A stretch of DNA of 64,000 bases from CAYPPK01 sp964412615 (GTDB lineage Bacteria; Patescibacteriota; Minisyncoccia; Sungbacterales; HO2-52-23), in assembly GCA_964412615.1 (NCBI GenBank), contig CAYPPK010000003.1:12701-76700 (forward strand), given 5' to 3'. The position numbers and the translations under genes are program-made. Of the stretch, positions 57,454 through 64,000 are shown piece after piece (the stretch's first letter is position 1; each line of letters starts with the position of its first letter). Below the pieces are notes generated by a model. It made no database searches. It saw only the letters and a list, made by a program, of their open reading frames with translations, and was not told the DNA's origin.

Positions 57454-58452
57454 ATGAAATCAATCTCTGAACTCCGTCAGGACATTGTATCCGGCGATTG
57501 GGTTGTTATTGCCACGGGCCGAGCCCGCCGGCCTAATGATTTTAAGAAAAAAGAATCTCGCATTCATCAGTCCAAAAAAGACTGCCCTTTTGAAGTTTTG
57601 CACAAAAATGCTTTAGTTACATATGCGTTGGATAGACAGCGTGAAAAAAACAACTGGCAAGTAGAAGTGGTGCCCAATAAATACCCCGCTTTTGGCACGG
57701 GAAAATGCAAAGTTCCGCACCAAAGCGGACCATATGCTTGGCAGGACGGGATGGGTTTCCATGAAGTAATTATTACCCGAGATCATTCCCGCTCCTGGGC
57801 GCTGCTGAGCGATCAAGAAGCGGAACTAGTGGTCCGCGCGTATCAAGATCGGTATCTTGCCCTGCAAAAAGAAAATTGCGTTGAATATATTGCTATTTTC
57901 CATAACCATGGCCCTAAAGCCGGAGCTACTATAACCCATCCTCACTCACAATTAATCGCCTTGCCGGTTATTCCCCCGGATGTAGCCAAAAGTTTTTCCG
58001 GCTCTCTGCGTTTTTATCAAAAAAATAAAACCTGTATTCATTGTTTGGTCTTAAAACACGAATTAAAAATAAAGAAAAGAATAGTTTACGAAAATTCTTT
58101 TTTTGCCGTACTCGCCCCGTTTGCTTCCCGAACCGCTTTTGAACTAAGGGTATATCCCAAAGAGCATTCGGCCCACTTTGCGCAAATTGAACCAAAGATG
58201 CGTCTGGCGCTGGCCCAGGCTTTGCGCGTAGCTTTAGGAAAGCTTTTTTATGGCCTAAAAGATCCAGACTATAATTTTTTTCTGCATACTGCGCCCGTAC
58301 GCGACGGCCGTAAATTTCGGCCTTACCATTGGCATTATGAAATTTTGCCCAAAACCGCCATCTGGGCCGGGTTTGAAATCGGAACCGGCATAGAAATTTC
58401 TACCATCAGGCCGGAGACGGCTGCTCAATTTCTTAGAAAAATAAAAATTTAA
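57454..58452 (+). CDS. galT: Galactose-1-phosphate uridylyltransferase-like
   Basis: 332 residues, HIT superfamily. The active-site motif THPHSQLIALP is at about 161-171. RPNDFKKKE and GFHEVIITRDHSRSW fit GalT. CPFE and CIHC give Cys residues for zinc. It transfers UMP from UDP-glucose to galactose-1-phosphate; some relatives act on other sugars (ADP-glucose type), so the donor is not certain. Confidence 0.87.
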   Translation: MKSISELRQDIVSGDWVVIATGRARRPNDFKKKESRIHQSKKDCPFEVLHKNALVTYALDRQREKNNWQVEVVPNKYPAFGTGKCKVPHQSGPYAWQDGMGFHEVIITRDHSRSWALLSDQEAELVVRAYQDRYLALQKENCVEYIAIFHNHGPKAGATITHPHSQLIALPVIPPDVAKSFSGSLRFYQKNKTCIHCLVLKHELKIKKRIVYENSFFAVLAPFASRTAFELRVYPKEHSAHFAQIEPKMRLALAQALRVALGKLFYGLKDPDYNFFLHTAPVRDGRKFRPYHWHYEILPKTAIWAGFEIGTGIEISTIRPETAAQFLRKIKI

Positions 58453-58502
58453 GGCATTGCCCTAAGGCGAACATATGCGAACAGCGCTAATGATAAAAAA
58501 AT

Positions 58503-59265
58503 ATGACTAAAACATTAATCATAGCCAATTGGAAACTTAATCCGGATTCTGTGAAGCGCGCCCTGCTTTTGGCGCAAAGAACCGAACAGGCTGCGGCGGC
58601 CGCTAAAAAAGTTGATAGCAATCGCGCCTCCCTTCCCTTTTTTAGCTGTGATAAATAAGGTATTACGCAAAAGCAAACTTGGCGCCCAAACTGTTTCTTG
58701 GGCAAATAAAGGCCCTTATACCGGGGAAGTTTCCGGCCTGCAACTAAAAAGCATGGGAGTAAAGTATGTTATTTTAGGTCATTCGGAGCGACGTTCTTTT
58801 TTTGCGGAAACCGATGAGCTGGTAAATAAAAAACTTTTGGCTGCCTTAAATAGCGGGCTGATGCCTGTGCTTTGTGTGGGAGAAAAAGAACGAAATGGAA
58901 ATGAAATACCGGCTATCGTGGGAGAACAACTTAAAAAAGCTTTGGCAGGAGTAAAACCGTCCCGGCTAAAAAATTTAGTGGTGGCTTATGAACCAATTTG
59001 GGCCATAAGCACGAATGCGGGAGCTCGGGCGGATTCTCCCGCTAACGCTTTTCGGGCTTCAGTTTATCTACGCCGCTTGCTGGCTTCTCTTTATTCCCGG
59101 CGCTTAGCTGAAGAAGTGAGAATAATTTATGGTGGATCAGTAAATGCCCAAAATATTTCCGGCTTTCTTAAAGAGGGAATCAAACAAGGGGCGCTGGTAG
59201 GCGGGGCAAGTTTAAATGCACCGGAATTTTCGCAAATAATTAAAAGCGCCAATTTGGTCAGATGA
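58503..59265 (+). pseudogene. tpiA: Triose-phosphate isomerase gene with a frame change near its start
   Basis: The true N-terminus (TKTLIIANWKLNPDS, with catalytic Lys) is read from ATG 58503. The rest (IAIAPPFPFLAVINK, LGHSERRSFF with the catalytic His, YEPIWAI with the catalytic Glu) is in the next frame from about 58612. The junction is an A6 run (58605-58610); with one A less, the reading becomes continuous (..AAAKKLIAIAPP). Either a sequence error, slippage on the A-run, or real inactivation. Near 59020-59050 a GC palindrome encodes an extra GARADSPANAF-like stretch. It overlaps pgk by 4 nt. Confidence 0.85.
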
Positions 59266-60401
59266 AATTACGCACCCTTAGAGAAGCTCCTATAAAAAAG
59301 GGAACGCGCGTTCTAATACGCGCGGATTTTGACGTGGTTACATCTAAAGTAGAGGATAATTTTAAGGTACAAGCATGCCTGGCTACCATTCTTTTTGTCT
59401 TAAAAAAGGGAGGGCAAGCTCGCATTATATCGCACCTGGGCCGGCCCCACGGCCAAGTGCGGAAGGAATTTTCCCTGAAGCCTATGGCTGAATATTTGGG
59501 AAAAATAGTGGGCAGAAAAGTGGTTTTTATCACTGATCCCGTGGAGGAGAAAAGTTTTAAAAAATATAACACAGACTCCCGACTGCTTTTTTTTGAAAAC
59601 ATCCGTTTCTGGCCCGGGGAAGAAAAGAATGACCGTCTCTTTGCTGCCCGTTTAGCCAAGTGGGGCGATATTTATATTAATGAGGCTTTTGCCAATTCTC
59701 ATCGGCGGCATGCTTCCATGGAAGCATTAGCCCGGCAGCGGCCGGCCTTTGCTGGATTTCATCTTGAGAAGGAAATCGACCGCTTAAGCTATGTGTTAAA
59801 GAAACCGCGTCGTCCTTTTATAGTTATTACGGGCGGCATAAAATTGGAAACCAAACTACCGTTGGTAAAACGTTTTTTGACGAAAGCGGACCTGGTGTTA
59901 GTCGCAGGAGGTATAGCCAACTCCATTTTTCATGCCCAAGGATTAGAAACAGGAAAATCAACCGTTGATATTTTGCGCAACAAGAGCATACTGCGGAACA
60001 AGAAATTATATCTCCCTCTGGATGTCGTAACCAGCAAAAAGCTGCGTTCTCTATCATCAAGAATTACTACGCCAGATCAAATAAGGCGGGAAGAGTACGC
60101 CGTAGATATTGGGCCCAGAAGCATAGAATTATTTTCTTCAGCAATTAAAACAGCTAAGACTATACTGTGGAATGGGCCTTTAGGACTGACCCCTTATTTT
60201 TCTAAAGGGACAAAACAGTTTGCCAAAAGTCTTGTGCGAAGTTCCGCTTTTAAAGTTATAGGCGGGGGGGACACCATAGCCGTTCTGCAGAAATTAAAGC
60301 TGCCCTTAAAGTCTTTTGGCCATGTTTCAACCGGCGGAGGCGCCATGCTGGAATTTTTAGCCGGGAAAAAATTGCCTGGGCTAAGGTTTTTGGAGAAATA
60401 A
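59262..60401 (+). CDS. pgk: Phosphoglycerate kinase
   Basis: 379 residues: VLIRADFDVV, IISHLGRPHG, FFENIRFWPGEEKN, NEAFANSHRRHASM, VITGGIKLETK, then GGGDTIAVLQKL and HVSTGGGAMLEFL. All main motifs are present, though several are atypical (ADFDVV for VDFNVP). It follows tpiA with an ATGA overlap, forming a lower-glycolysis pair. Confidence 0.93.
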   Translation: MKLRTLREAPIKKGTRVLIRADFDVVTSKVEDNFKVQACLATILFVLKKGGQARIISHLGRPHGQVRKEFSLKPMAEYLGKIVGRKVVFITDPVEEKSFKKYNTDSRLLFFENIRFWPGEEKNDRLFAARLAKWGDIYINEAFANSHRRHASMEALARQRPAFAGFHLEKEIDRLSYVLKKPRRPFIVITGGIKLETKLPLVKRFLTKADLVLVAGGIANSIFHAQGLETGKSTVDILRNKSILRNKKLYLPLDVVTSKKLRSLSSRITTPDQIRREEYAVDIGPRSIELFSSAIKTAKTILWNGPLGLTPYFSKGTKQFAKSLVRSSAFKVIGGGDTIAVLQKLKLPLKSFGHVSTGGGAMLEFLAGKKLPGLRFLEK

Positions 60402-60402
60402 C

Positions 60403-61241
60403 ATGCGCTACGATAATGCTGAACATTTTAAGAAAGAAAATGGCTATGTCATTGATGGCGTCTGGTATCCGCGGGTAACCAGAATTATAGGCATCAAAGC
60501 CAAACCAGCTTTGGAGAACTTTCTTAAAGAAATGGAAAACTTTTCTTCCGCGGAGGATGTTAAAAATAAGTCAGCGGCCGAAGGAAGTTTAGTTCATGAC
60601 ATAGTGCAAAAATTGGCGATAGGTGAGCAAGTTACTGTTCCAGAGGAAATTAAGCCGGCGGCGGCTGCTTTTCAGGAATTTAACAACAAGCGTAAAATAA
60701 TATTTCATCCGGAATATATTGAGCGCAAGATTTGGTCCATCCGCCATCGTTACGCGGGAACGGTGGATGCGGTGGCCACCGTTGACGGGAAATTCGGAGT
60801 TTTGGATATAAAAACCTCAACCGGTTTTTATCCGGAATATAATCTCCAAACCGCAGCTTACGTTTCCGCTCTGCAGGAATTTCAAATAAAAAAACTTCTG
60901 TCTTTGCCCAGAGACGTTGGAACTCGCTGGATTTGCGGGTTAATCAGCATAAAATCTGTCGCCAATGCAAATCCACCTTGCGAGAAAAAGGCGGCCGCAG
61001 CAAGATCAGACTCGCCCGCCGAAGCCTTAGCGAAGGCGGGAACGGTAAAGTAAATGGTGGTTCAATTTGCCCTGAAGGTGAGCATAATTGGGGGGAAACA
61101 GTGGGGGAAGTAGAACTTCGCGAATTTCCCTATTTATATAAAGACACTAAAGCCTTTGTGGCCGCTAAAATACTCTGGGAATGGGAAAATGACTATTGGT
61201 TACGTCAAATCGGTTATTTAAGAAACGGCAATGGCTATTAA
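60403..61241 (+). pseudogene. RecB-like PD-(D/E)XK exonuclease gene with a frame change
   Basis: The first part (60403 to about 60930) encodes a RecB/Cas4-like nuclease core: GTVDAVATVDGKFGVLDIKT, NLQTAAYVSAL. After TRWI the homologous reading moves to another frame (from about 60930), giving ICRQCKSTLREKGG, then NWGETVGEVELREF and a normal end at 61241. In the first frame the protein would end at 61053. A palindromic GC repeat (61011-61036) lies in the second part. An indel, real or in the assembly, is likely. The end overlaps the RNase H start. Confidence 0.7.
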
Positions 61242-61680
61242 ACAGGAAAAAATAATAATTTTTACCGATGGTGGAGCGAGAGGCAATCCCGGACCAGCGG
61301 CTATTGGCATTGTTATTCAGGACGCCTCTGGCCGCACCATTAAAAGCTATGGCGAAGCGATAGGAGAAACCACTAACAATGAGGCCGAATACCGAGCCGT
61401 GCTTTCTGCTTTGCAAAAAGTCAAAGCTCTTTTTGGCAAGGAAAAAATCAGAAAACTCGTGCTGGAGGTTAATTTAGACAGTGAATTAGTGGTAAAACAA
61501 TTAAATGGTCAATACAAGATTGAAGAAGAACGTTTGTTCCCCTTTTTTATAAAAATCTGGAACTTAAGAGTTGAACTTGGTAATTTAGTTTTTCGGCATG
61601 TGCCTAGAGAAAAAAATAGGGAAGCTGACCGGCTAGTCAATGAAGCTTTGGATAGCGATTCCAAATCTCTTTTTGGCTAA
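61231..61680 (+). CDS. Ribonuclease HI family protein
   Basis: 149 residues. The four catalytic acids are visible: IIIFTDGGARGNPGPAAIG (Asp), TTNNEAEYRAVLSAL (Glu), LEVNLDSELVVKQL (Asp), REKNREADRLVNEAL (Asp). It degrades RNA in RNA-DNA hybrids. The start overlaps the exonuclease end by 11 nt. The RNase P RNA promoter follows. Confidence 0.92.
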   Translation: MAIKQEKIIIFTDGGARGNPGPAAIGIVIQDASGRTIKSYGEAIGETTNNEAEYRAVLSALQKVKALFGKEKIRKLVLEVNLDSELVVKQLNGQYKIEEERLFPFFIKIWNLRVELGNLVFRHVPREKNREADRLVNEALDSDSKSLFG

Positions 61681-61708
61681 ATTTTCTGGATTAGATAATT
61701 TCCAGAAC

Positions 61709-61737
61709 TTGATTTTTGTCTTTATTTTTGCTATACT
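61709..61737 (+). promoter_or_regulatory. rnpB promoter
   Basis: TTGATT (61709-61714), a 17-nt spacer, TATACT (61732-61737). The predicted start (about 61744) coincides with the first base of the P1 helix. Confidence 0.85.
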
Positions 61738-62001
61738 GGGCATACTCTGACATATTGGATGATTGCTCCGATGCAAATCGGGGAGGAAAGTCCGAACACC
61801 CCGCGTAAATTTTTGCGCGGAAGTGGATAGTGGCTAACAGCCACCATGACCGGGAAAGTGTCACAGAAACAATACCGCGGACGTCATCAGCTTTGGTAAA
61901 AAGCCAAAGACGTTGATAGCGCAAGGGTGAAAAGAGTGAGGTAAAAGCTCACAGCGTGCGCTGGCGACAACGCACGGGGAAAAACTCCTATCCGGTGCAA
62001 C

Positions 62002-62292
62002 CCCCCACCACTTTTATACTTTATGTACTACGTATATTTGTTGAGAAGCGAAAAAGACGGCAAATTCTATATTGGTTTTACTGAAGATTTGAGAAGACGG
62101 CTACAAGAACATAATGATAGAAAAAATAAATCAACCTCTTATCGCAGTCCATTCAAGTTGATTTATTACGAATCATATCTGATAGCACGAGACGCAAGAA
62201 TAAGAGAACAAAGATTGAAACAGTTCAAAAACAGCTACAGAGAATTGTTTAAGAGATTAAAATTCAGCATTGAGTATAAAAGTGGTGGGGGG
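62002..62292 (+). repeat. Insertion in rnpB closed by a 19-bp inverted repeat
   Basis: CCCCCCACCACTTTTATAC (62002-62020) is the exact complement of 62274-62292. Between them lies almost nothing but the endonuclease ORF, whose last codons are part of the right arm. There is no room for a group I or II intron core. Confidence 0.85.
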
Positions 62293-62310
62293 GCTAGAGT
62301 CCGAGAGTAA
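62023..62310 (+). CDS. GIY-YIG endonuclease nested in RNase P RNA
   Basis: A 95-aa UPF0213/YhbQ-type GIY-YIG nuclease: MYYVYLLRSEKDGKFYIGFT (the Y-V-Y and Y-I-G strands), the catalytic Arg helix DLRRRLQEHN and the metal-binding Glu in YYESYL. Its last ~15 residues (EYKSGGGARVRE) are encoded by the right arm of the stem and by RNase P sequence proper. No Shine-Dalgarno is visible; the ATG is 2 nt after the left arm. It may be a homing-type nuclease that inserted itself at a tolerated loop. Translation from the same transcript would compete with RNA folding. Confidence 0.88.
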   Translation: MYYVYLLRSEKDGKFYIGFTEDLRRRLQEHNDRKNKSTSYRSPFKLIYYESYLIARDARIREQRLKQFKNSYRELFKRLKFSIEYKSGGGARVRE

Positions 62311-62396
62311 TCGAGGACCCAGACAGATGATCATCTCAAACATTTTTGCCAATTGGCGGATGTTTGAACAGAATTCGGCTTATAGATATGTCAGAG

Positions 62397-62432
62397 AAAA
62401 AATTAACCCCCGTTACGGGGGTTAATTTTTTC
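62397..62432 (+). terminator. Intrinsic terminator of rnpB
   Basis: AAAAAATTAACCCCC, loop GTTAC, GGGGGTTAATTTTTT: a 15-bp perfect stem. The A/T flanks make it bidirectional, serving the minus-strand gene at 62439 too. Confidence 0.92.
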
Positions 62433-62438
62433 TAACGC

Positions 62439-62660
62439 CTATATAAGTGAGATATCTATTTTTCTGCCCTTTCTTTTATTTTTAGAATTTTCAATTTTTC
62501 GTAAAAAAAGTTGTATCTGATCCGACCGATACACCCGGTAATTATTTACCGGGTTGCGATAAGCAGTTAAAACACCTTTGTTGTCCCAATTGCGCAAAGT
62601 TAAAGGAGAAACTTTTAAAATTTTGGCAACTTCCTTTATGGACAAATAGTCAGCTTTCAT
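62439..62660 (-). CDS. MerR-like helix-turn-helix protein
   Basis: 73 residues from the ATG at 62660; a TTG 7 codons earlier is the alternative. It has the MerR/excisionase-type winged helix: YLSIKEVAKILKVSPLTLRN, WDNKGVLTAYRNP.NNYRVYR, then a basic tail (NSKNKRKGRK). There is no effector domain. Such proteins act as small DNA-binding regulators. The neighbouring divergent gene has a related N-terminal fold. Confidence 0.75.
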   Translation of the reverse strand: MKADYLSIKEVAKILKVSPLTLRNWDNKGVLTAYRNPVNNYRVYRSDQIQLFLRKIENSKNKRKGRKIDISLI

Positions 62661-62760
62661 GTTTCTTAAAAAATCTGTCAATAGTCTGTTTGGTTCTTAA
62701 ATAGAAAATAATACGTTAATCAATAAGTTTAGGGTCGCTTTCAAAACCTTGATAAACCTT

Positions 62761-62925
62761 TATAGCGATCACCGATTTTCTAGTAAGGTTTAGTAAAGTA
62801 AGTTAAGGATTAGTAATGAATATCTTTTAATATACTAATTATGATTTAAACTAGGTAATTGAGCAATTAATAGTTATCCACAGCAAAATTGAGCTAAAAA
62901 ACGATATGCGGATGCTATATTAAAG
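62761..62925 (+). promoter_or_regulatory. Divergent intergenic region with TTAGTAA repeats, DnaA box and extended -10
   Basis: The 287-nt gap holds three TAGTAA-type repeats within about 40 nt (near 62780-62818), a consensus DnaA box TTATCCACA (62874-62882) and the extended -10 TGCTATATT (about 62911-62919) before the gene at 62948. No gene is seen in it. An origin is not supported by one box. Confidence 0.5.
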
Positions 62926-62947
62926 ATATACATTTTATCCATCCGAT

Positions 62948-64000
62948 ATGGCATCTGATACCGAGGAAAGTTTTAAATATATAACTCTAGCTGAAGCAGC
63001 AAAAGGAACTCCGTATTCCCAGGAGTATTTAAGCTTGCTTGTCCGCAAAGGAAAAATTGCCGGCAAAAAAATCGGCAGAAACTGGCATACAACAACCGAG
63101 GCCGTCACAACATACATCAGAAAGCAAAATGAATTGCTTCGCCAAGAATTAAATTACAAGGAATCCTCAAGATCGGTTTTTCCAGCCGATAAGATATCGG
63201 TTTCTTCTAAAAATGTTATCGGATCGGTTTCCCTAAAGGATTTAGGGATTGATATGGCATTTCCAGCTCAAACCGTTAAATTTGAGCTTGATCTTAAGGC
63301 CAGAGGATTCAGCGATCTCTTAGTGCGAAAATGGGTTTTGGAAATAGGAACGGCTGCGCTTTCTTTTGTCATATTCTTTGCTTTAGGCGCATTTGGCATG
63401 GAATTTTCCAAAAGATTTGATATGGGGGAGAGTATTGTAGTTATGGAGGCAGAAACTTCAGAAACGGGGAAAATTAATTTTTTGGCCGCCGTAGGAACGG
63501 GAAATAAAATTGCAGTTAGTGCCACCGATACTTTGGATTTTTTGCTTACTTCTTTTGAGAGAGGAATAGAAAAGTTGGCCGATGATTTTCGCCAGGCAAT
63601 TTGGAAGACGACAAAGGTTGCAGATAAATTAAGTCCAACTTTGGAAACAAATCAACCAGAAGAAAGCTTAGTTGAAAAAGAAAAAAATATTTTACCGATT
63701 AGCAATAATTTAATTTCAGCAGGAAAAAATGTTTTTCCGGAAAGAGAAAAAATTGTTGCCCAAGTTAGCGAAGTAGTGGAAAAAAGAGAAGTAATAATTC
63801 CAGCTGATTTAGCTACTGTCCGGAATAACATCCTTACCGATGTTGAAGCAATGAATAAAAGCATTAAAGACAAGGTTGAAAGTGCGCTTGATGATATTCG
63901 TTTTTCTCTTTCCCGCACGACTTCCACTGCCAACTCCTCCATTCAGATGATCACCCTTTCCCAGAAGATAGACTCCCTGTCCGGCGTATCTTTGTCCGAC
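62948..64000 (+). CDS. Membrane protein with N-terminal helix-turn-helix (partial, runs off the end)
   Basis: 351 codons are open to the last base without a stop. Residues ~10-55 form an excisionase/MerR-type helix-turn-helix (ITLAEAAKGTPYSQEYLSLL, GKIAGKKIGRNWHTT). After a linker there is a single membrane helix at about 131-153 (VLEIGTAALSFVIFFALGAF). A long Ser/Thr/Glu-rich outer part follows, with coiled-coil tendency (DVEAMNKSIKDKVESALDDI). A cytoplasmic DNA-binding head joined to a surface domain suggests a membrane-bound regulator or a large surface protein; the domain pairing recurs in Parcubacteria as I recall. The function is unknown. Confidence 0.7.
   Translation, partial: MASDTEESFKYITLAEAAKGTPYSQEYLSLLVRKGKIAGKKIGRNWHTTTEAVTTYIRKQNELLRQELNYKESSRSVFPADKISVSSKNVIGSVSLKDLGIDMAFPAQTVKFELDLKARGFSDLLVRKWVLEIGTAALSFVIFFALGAFGMEFSKRFDMGESIVVMEAETSETGKINFLAAVGTGNKIAVSATDTLDFLLTSFERGIEKLADDFRQAIWKTTKVADKLSPTLETNQPEESLVEKEKNILPISNNLISAGKNVFPEREKIVAQVSEVVEKREVIIPADLATVRNNILTDVEAMNKSIKDKVESALDDIRFSLSRTTSTANSSIQMITLSQKIDSLSGVSLSD

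Larger units (their letters stand above)
61745..62396 (+). ncRNA. rnpB: RNase P RNA with an ORF-containing insertion
   Basis: P1 is formed by CTCTGACATAT (61745-61755) and ATATGTCAGAG (62386-62396). Conserved pieces are GGAGGAAAGTCCGAAC, GTCACAGAAACAATACC, AGACAGATGATCATCTC and GAACAGAATTCGGCTTATAG. The total is 652 nt; without the insertion (62002-62292, 291 nt) it is 361 nt, the normal size of type A RNase P RNA. The insertion follows GGTGCAA, in the region of helices P15-P17. It is closed by a perfect 19-bp stem and holds a GIY-YIG endonuclease ORF. A terminator follows. Confidence 0.9.

Noticed and set aside
61745..62396. Group I or II intron in rnpB
   Set aside because: The insertion is 291 nt and nearly all coding; no catalytic-core motifs or space for them.
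62861..62890. Replication origin
   Set aside because: Only one consensus DnaA box, no dnaA/dnaN nearby and no box cluster; parAB are 50 kb away in the window.
1..64000. CRISPR array
   Set aside because: No regularly spaced direct repeats of 25-40 nt were found; the only long repeats are palindromes and the three inverted-repeat elements.

Overview
The window is almost certainly from a Patescibacteria (Candidate Phyla Radiation) genome, most likely Parcubacteria. The S10/spc cluster lacks uL30 between S5 and L15. Many proteins are short or split versions of their families (Mfd, ComEC), there is a B12-dependent ribonucleotide reductase beside its cobalamin adenosyltransferase, and there is a typical small parcubacterial ArsR-like regulator. 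Two runs of N (34315-34324, 51663-51756) show a scaffolded draft assembly. The genetic code is standard bacterial: TGA ends many genes, including ATGA overlaps.

Layout. 1-6.3 kb is accessory: rhodanese, a RadC N-terminal-like protein, a DNA methyltransferase with a nuclease-like C-terminus, a membrane protein with a helical-repeat-like tail, a membrane-anchored winged helix, and an ArsR-like repressor bracketed by two palindromic operators. 6.3-9.9 kb: DUF2585 membrane protein, folD, PAP2 phosphatase, then minus-strand genes (IscA/ErpA type carrier, a small membrane protein, an unknown) and tRNA-Leu. 10-19.8 kb: parAB, then minus-strand relA/spoT, topA, dprA, short mfd, unknown, pth. 19.8-33.7 kb: lepB, HisRS-like protein, HIT, rpsU, yqeY, ybeY, ftsA, ftsZ, nrdJ, btuR, unknown, split comEC, long adenylate kinase. 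33.7-38.2 kb is minus strand: deoxyribosyltransferase-like, Nudix, zinc-finger nuclease, tRNA-Pro, alpha/beta hydrolase, pepA, rpmB. 38.3-56.6 kb: site-2 protease, the str operon (rpsL, rpsG, fusA, tuf) and the S10/spc series through secY, adk, map, ruvX. 56.6-61.7 kb: glycosyltransferase, galT, tpiA, pgk, a RecB-like exonuclease, RNase HI. 61.7-64 kb: RNase P RNA, a MerR-like gene and the start of a membrane protein running off the end.

Most unusual points. (1) The RNase P RNA (61745-62396) carries a complete GIY-YIG endonuclease ORF in a 291-nt insertion closed by a 19-bp perfect stem. (2) Three 130-134 bp elements with 19-20 nt terminal inverted repeats and TGAA ends occur at 19851, 44668 and 44946. 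Two supply the start codon of the next gene (lepB, rplC), and their left arm can pair either locally or with the start region, as in a translational switch. (3) The methyltransferase/nuclease island may be a defence module. (4) Three conserved genes (folD, tpiA, exonuclease) are interrupted by a single stop or frame change.

The genes fit together in several places. BtuR can make the cofactor of NrdJ. ParAB, FtsA/FtsZ and TopA/DprA/Mfd cover chromosome segregation, division and DNA upkeep. The str and S10/spc genes supply the ribosome, and SecY, Adk and Map lie in their usual place at the end of the spc series.
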